From: CALBGR01 sp964499935
GTDB lineage: Bacteria > Patescibacteriota > Saccharimonadia > Saccharimonadales > UBA4665
DNA length: 64,000 nucleotides
Direction of reading: 5' to 3'
Assembly (NCBI GenBank): GCA_964499935.1
Contig: CAZCMS010000001.1
Coordinates: 186,001 to 250,000, forward strand
Position 1 is the stretch's first letter, and each line of letters opens with the position of its first letter. The position numbers and the translations under genes are program-made. Below the pieces are notes generated by a model. That model saw only the letters and a program-made list of their open reading frames with translations. It did no database searches and was not told the origin of the DNA. Below are positions 34,072 through 41,589 of the stretch, piece after piece.

Positions 34072-34551
34072 ATGGATGCAAATATCATATTAGCTATACT
34101 GGTGTTCTCGCCGGTAGTATTGTTAACACTTTTACGAGCAAATGCTGCAACAGCATTTTTGGCGTTGTGTTTGGGGAGTGTCTTGGGAAGTTTCGTGGCA
34201 AAGGACCTTGTGTCTGCACTGCGTGGATATATTGCACCTGCAACTCAGGTAACTGATACGATTGCAAGTTTGGTGTTACTGTGGCTACCAGTAGTCTTGG
34301 TGACAGTATTTATGATGAAAACGATTGCTGCGAAACAACGACTTATTAATATTTTGCCTGCGCTTGCAGTCGGACTTATGGGTGCACTTTTGTCGGTGCC
34401 GTTTTTGACTCCTGAAATGCGAACAGCAGTAGAGGCGAGTGATATCTGGAGGCAGCTTGATACGTATAAGGCGTTGATTGTTGCCGGTGGGGCGATCGTT
34501 AGTATTGTATTGTTGCGAATGCGAAAAGGCTCCAAAGAACCCTCTAAGTAA
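34072..34551 (+). CDS. Hypothetical membrane protein, 159 aa
   Basis: Four or five hydrophobic segments (about 3-18, 23-45, 60-82, 93-115, 135-150) with a short basic C-terminus. No family recognised. It lies 20 nt after the DUF192 gene and has its own TATCAT box (34059-34064) 7 nt before the ATG. Confidence 0.75.
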   Translation: MDANIILAILVFSPVVLLTLLRANAATAFLALCLGSVLGSFVAKDLVSALRGYIAPATQVTDTIASLVLLWLPVVLVTVFMMKTIAAKQRLINILPALAVGLMGALLSVPFLTPEMRTAVEASDIWRQLDTYKALIVAGGAIVSIVLLRMRKGSKEPSK

Positions 34552-34657
34552 TACATGTATGGTGCTTGGGTCGGCGTACTGTACTTAAATAATTTGACAA
34601 TTAGACAGACGCTATTCATATTATGTAGTTAGTTATTATTAAAAAATAAAAAAGAAA

Positions 34658-35734
34658 ATGAAACATATAAAAACATTTACAGTATCACTATTTGCTATCT
34701 GCGGTTTATTATTACCAAGCCTCCTCGAGAGCGTTAATGCAGCCGGTGGATATGAGGCCTCTTTTGTGTCGAATATTAATAAAAGTAGCGCGAGCATTCA
34801 AGGTGACAGTATACAGCTCACCGTCCGTTCTCAGGCCTACGATTGCGATGGTAGTCGGAACGAATTCAGGACTGACCCCAGCAGATGTAGCGCCCCAGTA
34901 GGAGCGCCACAACTGGTAGGCGTGGGAGGTGTTGGTGTGGCGGTAGAATTTCCTGGTGGCTCAGTATCTCCAAGCGGTACCGTGACAACAGACGGATCAG
35001 GATATGCGAAATTTACACTTACATCATCGACACCCGGTCAGAAAGCAGCGACAATTAAGGGTTACCCTGGCCCTGGCCCTTTGGTGGCAGTGGGTAGTCA
35101 AACAGTAACGTTTGTCGATGCGCAACCTAAGGCCTCAAGCACTCCTGCGCCCAGTAACACAAGCACAGGTAGATCTGCTGTAGGTAGGTCACAGAACCAG
35201 CAAACTACTGCGCAAAACGAAAATGCGCCAACAGCGCCGGCTGTACAAGAAGTCAAGATTGGTGGTTTGCAGCTGAAGCCAGATGCATCCGAAAATGAGC
35301 TACCCACAATTCAGCAAAATAAAAGCCTAAAACTATCTGGTAAAACAACTCCGAACACCGATGTGATTGTATATGTTTTCTCTGAGCCTAAAATGTTTAA
35401 AACCAAGTCTGACGCAAACGGAAATTGGTCTGTAGATGTTAAGGACTTGCCAGCAGGTACGCATCATGCCGAATTCGAAGCTATTGATCCTGCGAGTGGA
35501 CAGCCGTTGCCGAGAGTGCAGTTAGGCTACTTTAAGGTACAATCTGCTTCTTCGACTGCAAAAAATGTGACTTCTACCTCGGCATCTACAGTGCCCAAAT
35601 CTAATACCTCAAAAATAGTTCTAGCTGGAGGTGTATTGCTAGTAGTGATTTCAGGTGCAGGATATATCTTTTATATAAAGAAGATTAAAAATAAGCGAAC
35701 AGCAAAACCAGGAATCTACGATAACCAGGATTAA
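34658..35734 (+). CDS. Exported protein with Ig-like domains and C-terminal membrane anchor
   Basis: A 358-residue protein with a signal peptide (about 1-30, cleavage likely near VNAAGG). It has a first beta-rich domain (about 32-150, with a Cys pair and Gly/Ser-rich segments recalling bacterial Ig-like Big_1 folds). A Pro/Thr/Ser/Gln linker (about 155-195) follows, then a second Ig-like domain (about 200-290, with KLSGKTTPNTDVIVYVFSEP and the DANGNWSVDVKDLPAG strand typical of Ig repeats in surface proteins). A Ser/Thr stalk, one membrane segment (about 318-338) and a basic tail end the protein. No LPxTG-like motif is seen, so it is probably anchored by its membrane helix. Confidence 0.82.
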   Translation: MKHIKTFTVSLFAICGLLLPSLLESVNAAGGYEASFVSNINKSSASIQGDSIQLTVRSQAYDCDGSRNEFRTDPSRCSAPVGAPQLVGVGGVGVAVEFPGGSVSPSGTVTTDGSGYAKFTLTSSTPGQKAATIKGYPGPGPLVAVGSQTVTFVDAQPKASSTPAPSNTSTGRSAVGRSQNQQTTAQNENAPTAPAVQEVKIGGLQLKPDASENELPTIQQNKSLKLSGKTTPNTDVIVYVFSEPKMFKTKSDANGNWSVDVKDLPAGTHHAEFEAIDPASGQPLPRVQLGYFKVQSASSTAKNVTSTSASTVPKSNTSKIVLAGGVLLVVISGAGYIFYIKKIKNKRTAKPGIYDNQD

Positions 35735-35829
35735 TTCCATTGCTGAGCTATAAATACCATTGACTTTTTGCTCAAAATAAGCATAATGTAAGGAGTTATT
35801 TTGCAATGTACTGCAAAACAGCACTTTGC

Positions 35830-35906
35830 GGGACCATAGCTCAGCCGGTTAGAGCACCTGCCTTTTAAGCAGGGTGTCCTGGGTTCGAGTCCCAGTGGTC
35901 CCTCCA
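35830..35906 (+). tRNA. tRNA-Lys (UUU)
   Basis: A 77-nt cloverleaf with encoded CCA. The acceptor is GGGACCA/TGGTCCC, the D arm GCTC-AGCCGGTTA-GAGC, the anticodon arm CCTGC-CTTTTAA-GCAGG and the T arm CTGGG-TTCGAGT-CCCAG. The discriminator base reads U73, where A is usual for tRNA-Lys. Its last 15 bp before CCA are duplicated at 36081-36095. Confidence 0.95.
35889..35903 (+). repeat. tRNA-Lys 3'-end sequence, first copy (att-like)
   Basis: GTCCCAGTGGTCCCT inside the tRNA T-arm/acceptor. The exact 15 bp recur at 36081-36095, 192 bp downstream, without the rest of the tRNA. Duplication of a tRNA 3' end is the usual trace of an integrase-mediated insertion. Confidence 0.6.
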
Positions 35907-35945
35907 AAGAAAAGGCCTCACTGTAAAGTGGGGCTTTTTCTTTGG
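35904..35945 (+). terminator. Long hairpin terminator directly after tRNA-Lys
   Basis: A 19-bp stem (35904-35922 with 35927-35945; two G-U pairs) with GTAA loop. It includes the tRNA CCA end and a T-rich 3' arm (CTTTTTCTTT). It may both end transcription and guide 3'-end processing. Confidence 0.8.
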
Positions 35946-35953
35946 AAGAATTT

Positions 35954-35982
35954 ATTGAGTCGAGAACCCAGATCTTTTGCTT
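35954..35982 (+). repeat. Dispersed repeat, copy 1
   Basis: A 29-bp sequence matching 37243-37271 at 25 of 29 positions (consensus starts ATTRAGTCGAGAAYCYAG). Here it is part of a good hairpin: AACCCA (35965-35970) with TGGGTT (35992-35997), and CTTTTGC with GCAAAAG. Confidence 0.5.
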
Positions 35983-36080
35983 CTGCAAAAGTGGGTTCGG
36001 TGAAGCGAGAGCACGCGCAGAAATTTATTTCGAGCATGCTTGAGCGGAAAAGCGACCGAGCTTTAGCGAGATAAAGCGCT

Positions 36081-36095
36081 GTCCCAGTGGTCCCT
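36081..36095 (+). repeat. tRNA-Lys 3'-end sequence, second copy (att-like)
   Basis: Exact copy of 35889-35903. The roughly 175 bp between the copies holds no gene, only hairpins and one dispersed repeat, so any inserted element has been lost or was never larger. Confidence 0.6.
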
Positions 36096-36108
36096 ACAAG
36101 AGAAATTT

Positions 36109-36131
36109 AAAGAGCCTGTGTAGGGCTCTTT
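36109..36131 (+). terminator. Hairpin terminator
   Basis: AAAGAGCC (36109-36116) pairs with GGCTCTTT (36124-36131), 7-nt loop, followed by TTGC. It ends transcripts from the tRNA-Lys region just before the promoter of the gene at 36147 (TATAGT 36135-36140). Confidence 0.7.
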
Positions 36132-36146
36132 TGCTATAGTTAGGCT

Positions 36147-36653
36147 ATGAATAAGGCAGGGATGCCACTGGCAGTTTCAAGAAATAATATACATGTTTGG
36201 TACGACCCAGTTTCGTCACATGCTGCCACACATATTAAAGATGCTCCAGGCCTAGATAAGTTAGTTTCTGAAATTATAGGACAAACTGTCATAGACAAGC
36301 CGTATATGCAATTCCATACAGACTTTGGGCGCTCGGTCGGAGTTTCTGACTTAGTAGTGAATAGTCCTGGCGATGAAATTGTGTATGCGAAACGCCTGAA
36401 CCGAAATGAATATACCGTTTTTAATAAAACTAAAAATGCACAGCCAAGTTCGCTAGTTACTGTCGCACTTGAAATGCAAGAAGATGGAACATGTGAATTG
36501 GTGAGTGCTTGGATAGGCCCAGGCGATTCACCTTCCTTCCCCGGTACCGAATACGAAACTGCTGAAAGTAGAGAATTTTGGTCGAAGCATGCACTAGCAT
36601 GGGGAAATCAGGAAATCCAGCCAAGGAGCGAAACAATAAAATGCCCTTGGTAA
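36147..36653 (+). CDS. Hypothetical protein, 168 aa
   Basis: ATG 36147 lies 6 nt after TATAGT (36135-36140), without a Shine-Dalgarno. The product is soluble and alpha/beta. It has recognisable phrases such as MQFHTDFGRSVGVSDLV and LNRNEYTVFNKTKN that suggest a compact enzyme-like domain, and Trp-rich C-terminal residues. I do not recognise a family with confidence. It is monocistronic between two hairpin terminators. Confidence 0.75.
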   Translation: MNKAGMPLAVSRNNIHVWYDPVSSHAATHIKDAPGLDKLVSEIIGQTVIDKPYMQFHTDFGRSVGVSDLVVNSPGDEIVYAKRLNRNEYTVFNKTKNAQPSSLVTVALEMQEDGTCELVSAWIGPGDSPSFPGTEYETAESREFWSKHALAWGNQEIQPRSETIKCPW

Positions 36654-36720
36654 TCATCTAATTTAGTTATAGAAATTTGTGTCTTGTTCCTCGAATCTAT
36701 ACACATGTAATAATACGGTA

Positions 36721-36748
36721 ACAAAGGAGCCGATCGTGGCTCCTTTGT
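36721..36748 (+). terminator. Perfect hairpin between 36147 and 36761 genes
   Basis: ACAAAGGAGCC (36721-36731) pairs exactly with GGCTCCTTTGT (36738-36748), 6-nt loop. There is no T-run after it. The TATACT promoter of the next gene starts at 36749, abutting the stem. Confidence 0.6.
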
Positions 36749-36760
36749 TATACTTCACTT

Positions 36761-37228
36761 ATGAAACAGATAGAAAATTATCTCGGCAGAGCATTTATTG
36801 TCTCTAGTGTATATTTGCTATCGATCATTGTAGGTGGATTTTTTATCTTACCAGGCGTGTTTCAGGTTGATGATTACAATTTTCCGCTAGTTGTTGAGCT
36901 ATTCTTAAAAGTTACTTCAGCTATTGCGGTGATAGTAGTTTTATTTTCTGCAGTCACTATACCAGTACTCAAGCTTATACAGGGTTCAAGAGATGAGTTA
37001 GGTCGCCCTGCTTTTATTGCTGCAGCTACACTGCTTATCGGACTAGTATTCATTTTTATACATGCCTTGTATGTAAAGTTAAGGGCATGCCCGGTAGATG
37101 GTGGCGACACTTGGTACTGTCAGGTTGAGGGCAAGTCATATGTGGGTATGCTTGTGTTAGCTTTTTTTCTAGCTTTGCTGGTAGGGTGCATTGCATGGGC
37201 GAGTCAGAGGCTCATCAAAAAGAAATAA
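36761..37228 (+). CDS. Hypothetical membrane protein, 155 aa
   Basis: Four hydrophobic segments (about 10-32, 45-68, 82-102, 122-145) with a short loop carrying two Cys (CPVDGGDTWYCQ) between the third and fourth, probably outside and disulfide-bonded. No family recognised. A TATACT box (36749-36754) lies 6 nt before the ATG. Confidence 0.75.
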   Translation: MKQIENYLGRAFIVSSVYLLSIIVGGFFILPGVFQVDDYNFPLVVELFLKVTSAIAVIVVLFSAVTIPVLKLIQGSRDELGRPAFIAAATLLIGLVFIFIHALYVKLRACPVDGGDTWYCQVEGKSYVGMLVLAFFLALLVGCIAWASQRLIKKK

Positions 37229-37242
37229 TTACTAGTGTCATC

Positions 37243-37271
37243 ATTAAGTCGAGAATCTAGATCTTTTGTTT
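37243..37271 (+). repeat. Dispersed repeat, copy 2
   Basis: Matches 35954-35982 at 25 of 29 positions. It lies just after the stop codon of the gene at 36761 and lacks the hairpin formed by copy 1. Confidence 0.5.
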
Positions 37272-37291
37272 TTATGGGAGCTTACTAAATA

Positions 37292-37687
37292 TTATCTAGA
37301 CGTAGTCTTACTGAATTGCACGGCCTCGATGACGAGTTCTTTTAAGGCGGATTCATTTATGCTGTCGCTTTCCTGGAACATAATTGCGCGGTCTGTTTTG
37401 CTTTTTAGGCGTGCATTGAAGAGTTGATGAGGGTCGGGGAGTTGAGCTCCTTTGAAGAACACCAGCTTGATATCATTTTTGAAAGTCTCGGCAATACATA
37501 CTATACCGTTGCAAGACCACACGGGGAGGCCTTCTGGCCTAGACGGCATTTTCCATTTTACTTCTTCGATTATCTCTGGGGTAGCTTGTGTAATTATGGC
37601 GCGCAACTGGGACAGCGTTTGACCCTTCCATCCGCTGTATGTTTGGATTATATCGTCTATTTGCTGTGATGCTGATGTATCTTTCAT
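37292..37687 (-). CDS. DUF1801 family protein
   Basis: A 131-residue protein with the DUF1801 (YdhG/YobT-like) pattern: an N-terminal helix pair, EEVKWKMPSRPEG (usual E-x-x-K-W-x-x-P/F) and a C-terminal helix with KELVIEAVQFSK. The family is soluble and of unknown function. It has a Shine-Dalgarno (GGAG) before the ATG. Confidence 0.88.
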   Translation of the reverse strand: MKDTSASQQIDDIIQTYSGWKGQTLSQLRAIITQATPEIIEEVKWKMPSRPEGLPVWSCNGIVCIAETFKNDIKLVFFKGAQLPDPHQLFNARLKSKTDRAIMFQESDSINESALKELVIEAVQFSKTTSR

Positions 37688-37746
37688 GCCATATCTCCTG
37701 TCTACTTTAAATAATAGCAGCTTGCTGGAGTTGCTATAATCAAATC

Positions 37747-37929
37747 ATGCAAATAGGACGACGCGAGCACATGCTAGGCTTAGTCCCGCAACACGAAAGA
37801 AATTTGCCAAAAACATACGAGCCACTTTCGATGGATGTACCACAACTTATTATGAATACAGACGATGGCTATGATCCGGCGGTAGAGGAAGTAGTTAGTT
37901 TTATTAGAAAGCACACTATAACGAACTGA
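37747..37929 (+). CDS. Small hypothetical protein, 60 aa
   Basis: ATG 37747 lies 6 nt after a perfect TATAAT (37735-37740), a clean leaderless arrangement. The product is soluble and not recognised; the C-terminal half is acidic (NTDDGYDPAVEEVVSFIRKH). It is followed 46 nt later by the HExxH gene, which has its own TATAAT. Confidence 0.6.
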   Translation: MQIGRREHMLGLVPQHERNLPKTYEPLSMDVPQLIMNTDDGYDPAVEEVVSFIRKHTITN

Positions 37930-37975
37930 GAATATTTGCGTAAATTTATATAAAATGGTATAATGAAAAATAATT

Positions 37976-39415
37976 ATGCCCTCTCCAGAAACTACAATAC
38001 TCGAACAGATTGATGCTCGGCAGGAGGCAGAGGTTCAAGCTAGAAGACGCATAGATCTTCATCGTATAGCGGGGGTGTGTGCAGTGGGATTAGCGTTAGC
38101 AGTTACAGGTGGTGGAGGGTCGGAATCTGCCGATGCACACGAATCTGTGGCGGAAACATTGCCGTCTATTGAGCGTACTGCGGGCTTCGCTAAATCCGAA
38201 GAGCGAAAAGCTGAAAGATCTGTGAAAAGAATGATCCTCGCAAACAAGAAGCCACCGGTATACAACGGTAGTGTAGACTGGGAAACTACCGATAAAAAAG
38301 GTGTGGAGTTTGGCTATAGAACAAAACGGCCTATAGTCGCTAAGGTACGAAGAAAAGACGGTAAAAGGGTAGACCGCTACTTTGAGGTACAGCAAGGTAT
38401 CGCAAAAAAGAGTGAAATAACTGTCAGTGCAATTGATCCATATGCTCGAAAAGTAAACCAAAAATCAAACACCACAGATCTATTAGACGGCAAAATATCT
38501 CGATACTCTGTCAAATTTAATAAAGACTACGTCCCGATTATTAGGCAGACAGTCCCAGGTCAAAAGGGTAAAGTTCGCAGTGTAGCACTAGGAGAAACTA
38601 CACTTAGGCAAGATATGGAGGACGTAGACAGCTTAAGTGAAGGAAAGCGGTTTACTAAGCAGGTCGAGACGCTCAAGTGGCTTCGAAGAGTAGAAAATCT
38701 CCAAGAATATAAAACTGTGATGCAGGGCTATCTTAGTCAGTACAACGTAAAGCTCAATATTGCACCCGAAGAAGTGGTGCAACGGCCAGGATCGTACACA
38801 GTAGAGCACCTGACGGAGGGTGACCTTCCTGCTGCTAAGAGGTTTGGATTTGTGATAATAGATGAATTATCAAAATATCCAAAAGGATTCCTGCAGCAAA
38901 TTGGCATGAGGCAGATGGACCTTGTTGGTGGAGTACATGACGACGGGTATAAGTTCGGAGGAGTGGCGAATATAAACGATAGCAGGGTTATTCTGTCTGC
39001 AAATAACAAATCAGAGGGTCTCGTTATGCATCATGAAACAGCTCACTTTATGATCCTTAATATTCTCCATAAATATATCGATGAACAGACTTGGATGAGC
39101 TTTAATCCTCCGGGTTTTAATTATAGGCTAGGGCGCGGACTGTGCAGGGAGAGCGATATAGCTTGTAATCAAGGCTTAGGTAAATCTACTTGGCCTGGTT
39201 TTGTTAGCGAATATTCAGAGTTAAACATAGGAGAAGATCAAGCAGAAACATTTGCGCTGATTATGTGTAATAGTTTCGATGGACTCAAAGAAATTGCCCG
39301 TAAAGAACCACTTCTTGGGCAGAAGGTAAACTATCTTATTAGTGTAATGCGACAAGTATTTCCATTTTTCAACGAGCGTTACTTGGACGAAGTTAATCCT
39401 GGCCAAAGTTGCTAG
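37976..39415 (+). CDS. Exported protein with HETAH motif (putative zinc metallopeptidase)
   Basis: A 479-residue protein with an N-terminal cytoplasmic stretch and one hydrophobic segment (about 30-45). A long basic, strand-rich region (about 95-210) precedes the C-terminal domain. That domain has HETAH at 353-357 (HExxH zinc site), and an Asp-Gln-Ala-Glu segment near 424 that would supply a glutamate third ligand as in gluzincins. Two Cys lie near 390 (GLCRESDIACN). I do not recognise the peptidase family. The enzyme is probably exported and could act on the cell wall or on host proteins. A TATAAT box (37959-37964) lies 11 nt before the ATG. Confidence 0.72.
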   Translation: MPSPETTILEQIDARQEAEVQARRRIDLHRIAGVCAVGLALAVTGGGGSESADAHESVAETLPSIERTAGFAKSEERKAERSVKRMILANKKPPVYNGSVDWETTDKKGVEFGYRTKRPIVAKVRRKDGKRVDRYFEVQQGIAKKSEITVSAIDPYARKVNQKSNTTDLLDGKISRYSVKFNKDYVPIIRQTVPGQKGKVRSVALGETTLRQDMEDVDSLSEGKRFTKQVETLKWLRRVENLQEYKTVMQGYLSQYNVKLNIAPEEVVQRPGSYTVEHLTEGDLPAAKRFGFVIIDELSKYPKGFLQQIGMRQMDLVGGVHDDGYKFGGVANINDSRVILSANNKSEGLVMHHETAHFMILNILHKYIDEQTWMSFNPPGFNYRLGRGLCRESDIACNQGLGKSTWPGFVSEYSELNIGEDQAETFALIMCNSFDGLKEIARKEPLLGQKVNYLISVMRQVFPFFNERYLDEVNPGQSC

Positions 39416-39503
39416 GTACAGTCTTGGTACGGTGATTGCTTAATTGTGGCCTTTGAGCCTGCAGCGCATTAGGATAGGTAATTTTCCAGGTATACTTATA
39501 GGC

Positions 39504-40034
39504 ATGTCATTATTTCTTATTACTGGATTGCCCGGAACAGGTAAGTCAACAGTGTACGCTGAGTTAAAAAAGAGGGGTTACGAGGCGTATGATGGTGATT
39601 ATGATCGCTTGGCGAAGTGGTACAGTATTGCAGATGGCGCACCTGTAGATGCGAGCAGAGAGCACGATAGAACGCCAGAATTTCTTGAAACTCATTCACG
39701 CGATATCTCTTTAAATGTAGTGACAGATCTGGCAGCGAGAGCTGAGAGCGGCTCTGTGTTTTTGTGTGCAGACCCTGAAAACGAGGATGAGCTGGTGCCA
39801 CAATTTACTAAGGTATTTGCTCTCGTCCTTGACGAAAATGTTCGGCAGACTCGATTAGTCACCAGGACCAATAACAAATGGGGAAAACTACCTCATGAAG
39901 TTGCTTATGATTTAACCAAGAAGCCCATAGCTTACGATAGGTATGAAAGGTATGGTTACATTATTCTTGACGCATCTCAGCCGATAGAAATAATTGTCGA
40001 CAAGGTTTTAGCAGAAATTGCAGCCGTGGGGTAG
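39504..40034 (+). CDS. Small P-loop kinase-like ATPase, paralog of the gene at 6349
   Basis: I choose ATG 39504, 7 nt after TATACT (39491-39496); the in-frame ATG at 39444 is upstream of this promoter. The 176-residue protein has Walker A GLPGTGKST (about 8-16), GYEAYDGDYD, a VFLC strand and a lid-like segment R-x-N-N-K-W-G-K-L-PHE. It shares this layout with the minus-strand protein at 6349-6885. The substrate is unknown; nucleoside, sugar or antibiotic kinases are possible. Confidence 0.8.
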   Translation: MSLFLITGLPGTGKSTVYAELKKRGYEAYDGDYDRLAKWYSIADGAPVDASREHDRTPEFLETHSRDISLNVVTDLAARAESGSVFLCADPENEDELVPQFTKVFALVLDENVRQTRLVTRTNNKWGKLPHEVAYDLTKKPIAYDRYERYGYIILDASQPIEIIVDKVLAEIAAVG

Positions 40035-40094
40035 TACAAGAAGATTAATATTGCCCGTCTAGCGTCATTCGTGAAATCGCACAACAGCAGTAAA

Positions 40095-40123
40095 TTGACT
40101 TAATTATAATTCCATGATATAAT
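40095..40123 (+). promoter_or_regulatory. Sigma-70-type promoter with leaderless start
   Basis: TTGACT (40095-40100), 17-nt spacer, TATAAT (40118-40123). The ATG of the next gene is at 40133, so the transcript should begin at or within a few nucleotides of the start codon. Confidence 0.75.
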
Positions 40124-40132
40124 GTAAATATT

Positions 40133-40501
40133 ATGGCAATTGCACATACAGCTGAGCGTTCAAGAAAATTACCATATCATATCGAGGATCAGAATGCGCT
40201 CGAAATCAAAGGCAAAGCATCGCATACATTAATTATCTTTGCACTAAAACACGCAGGCGCAAATCCAGATCTTGCTGATGGCTTGCAGTCCGCTGTAAAA
40301 GAGTATCGCAAGCACACCGGAGACGGCCACCTCACCCATCTTGCAACGCATTGTGTTGGCCCAGAAGCGGATATTGCTCGTGAAGATATCACCGCAAGTC
40401 TGACCGAATTATCTCAAGATCCTACTGTGGACGGTGGTCGAGCAGAGGCTGCGCGGGCGCTTCTTGCCGAAATGCACGACGAACTACGTATCGATATCTA
40501 A
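40133..40501 (+). CDS. Hypothetical protein, 122 aa
   Basis: A soluble, helical, His/Ala/Asp-rich protein (TLIIFALKHAGANPDLADGL, GHLTHLATHCVGPEADIARE). There is no membrane segment and no family I recognise. It has its own strong promoter at 40095-40123 and stands alone. Confidence 0.72.
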   Translation: MAIAHTAERSRKLPYHIEDQNALEIKGKASHTLIIFALKHAGANPDLADGLQSAVKEYRKHTGDGHLTHLATHCVGPEADIAREDITASLTELSQDPTVDGGRAEAARALLAEMHDELRIDI

Positions 40502-40547
40502 ATACTATCAAATTATTATTCTGTGATGCCGTGGTACCATAAAGGTA

Positions 40548-40802
40548 ATGAATCAAACGCAAGACCTTATACTGACTGCCGGGTCACTGATGCTAATTGT
40601 TGCGCTTATACCTACAATACTTGGCAAGGCAAAACCAGAGATTTCAACCAGCTTGACTACCGGTACGGTACTCGTTGTGTTTAGTGGCGTGTACAGTAGC
40701 CTTGACTTGTGGTTTTCTGCCACCACGACATTTATTACGGCATTGTGCTGGTTTACTATTGCGATACAAAAAAGGCGCCAAAACATTTCTCATAAATCAT
40801 AA
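40548..40802 (+). CDS. Small membrane protein, 84 aa
   Basis: Three hydrophobic segments (about 8-24, 32-50, 54-72) and a basic C-terminus. No family recognised. A TACCAT box (40535-40540) lies 7 nt before the ATG. It precedes the yebC operon, which has a separate TATAAT at 40813. Confidence 0.65.
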   Translation: MNQTQDLILTAGSLMLIVALIPTILGKAKPEISTSLTTGTVLVVFSGVYSSLDLWFSATTTFITALCWFTIAIQKRRQNISHKS

Positions 40803-40856
40803 TGCGATCTGCTATAATAACAGATAAGAAAGAGTTATTTTGTATGGAGATTTGCA

Positions 40857-41585
40857 ATGGCAGGACATAATAAGTGGTCAAAAATTAAGCGCGGAAAAGC
40901 GGTAGAAGATGCAAAACGTGGTGCAGTGTTCACGCGTATTGGTAACCAAATTGCACTTGCAGCAAAAGGCGGTACCGACCCAACTATGAACCCTGCCTTG
41001 GCGTTGGCAATCGAAAAAGCCAAGGCAGCCAACATGCCAAATACCAATATTCAACGTTCAATTGATCGTGGTTCGGGTAAGCTCGGTGGTGAACAAATTC
41101 AGGAAGTTATGTACGAAGGCTATGGTGCGGGTGGCGTTGCAGTACTCGTGGAATGTGCAACCGATAACGTAAATCGCACGTATCCAGACGTACGGCTAGC
41201 ATTTAGTAAGCACGGAGGTAATATTGCCGAAAAAGGTGCGGTTGCGTTTCAGTTTGATCGCAAGGGTGCCATTCGGGTCAAAGGCGGTGGCGATGAACTT
41301 ATGTTGCAAGCGCTCGATGCTGGCGCAGATGATGTGCAAGAAGACGATGACGAAGCCACAATTTATACTGACCCAAAGAAATTAACAGAAGTGAGGGACG
41401 TGCTGAAAGAAGCCGGTGTAGAAATAATTGAAGCAGAACAAACGTTTGTGCCTAATAGCACTATTGAAATTACCGACGAAGCTACGGCAGGCAAGATTAT
41501 GCGAATGATGGATGCGCTCGAAGGGTTGGACGATGTGGTGAATACACATGTTAACTTTGATATTCCAGAAGAATTGTTAGGGTAA
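40857..41585 (+). CDS. yebC: YebC/PmpR family protein (TACO1-like)
   Basis: A 242-residue protein opening with the family signature MAGHNKWSKIKRGKAVEDAK and including NPALALAIEKAKAANMPN and YEGYGAGGVAVLVECATDN. Members act as DNA-binding regulators and, more recently, as factors that help ribosomes at proline stretches. Its promoter TATAAT (40813-40818) gives a 35-nt leader with GGAGA (40846-40850). It starts an operon with the phosphatase and ruvC, the usual bacterial neighbourhood. Confidence 0.97.
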   Translation: MAGHNKWSKIKRGKAVEDAKRGAVFTRIGNQIALAAKGGTDPTMNPALALAIEKAKAANMPNTNIQRSIDRGSGKLGGEQIQEVMYEGYGAGGVAVLVECATDNVNRTYPDVRLAFSKHGGNIAEKGAVAFQFDRKGAIRVKGGGDELMLQALDAGADDVQEDDDEATIYTDPKKLTEVRDVLKEAGVEIIEAEQTFVPNSTIEITDEATAGKIMRMMDALEGLDDVVNTHVNFDIPEELLG

Positions 41586-41589
41586 TAAC

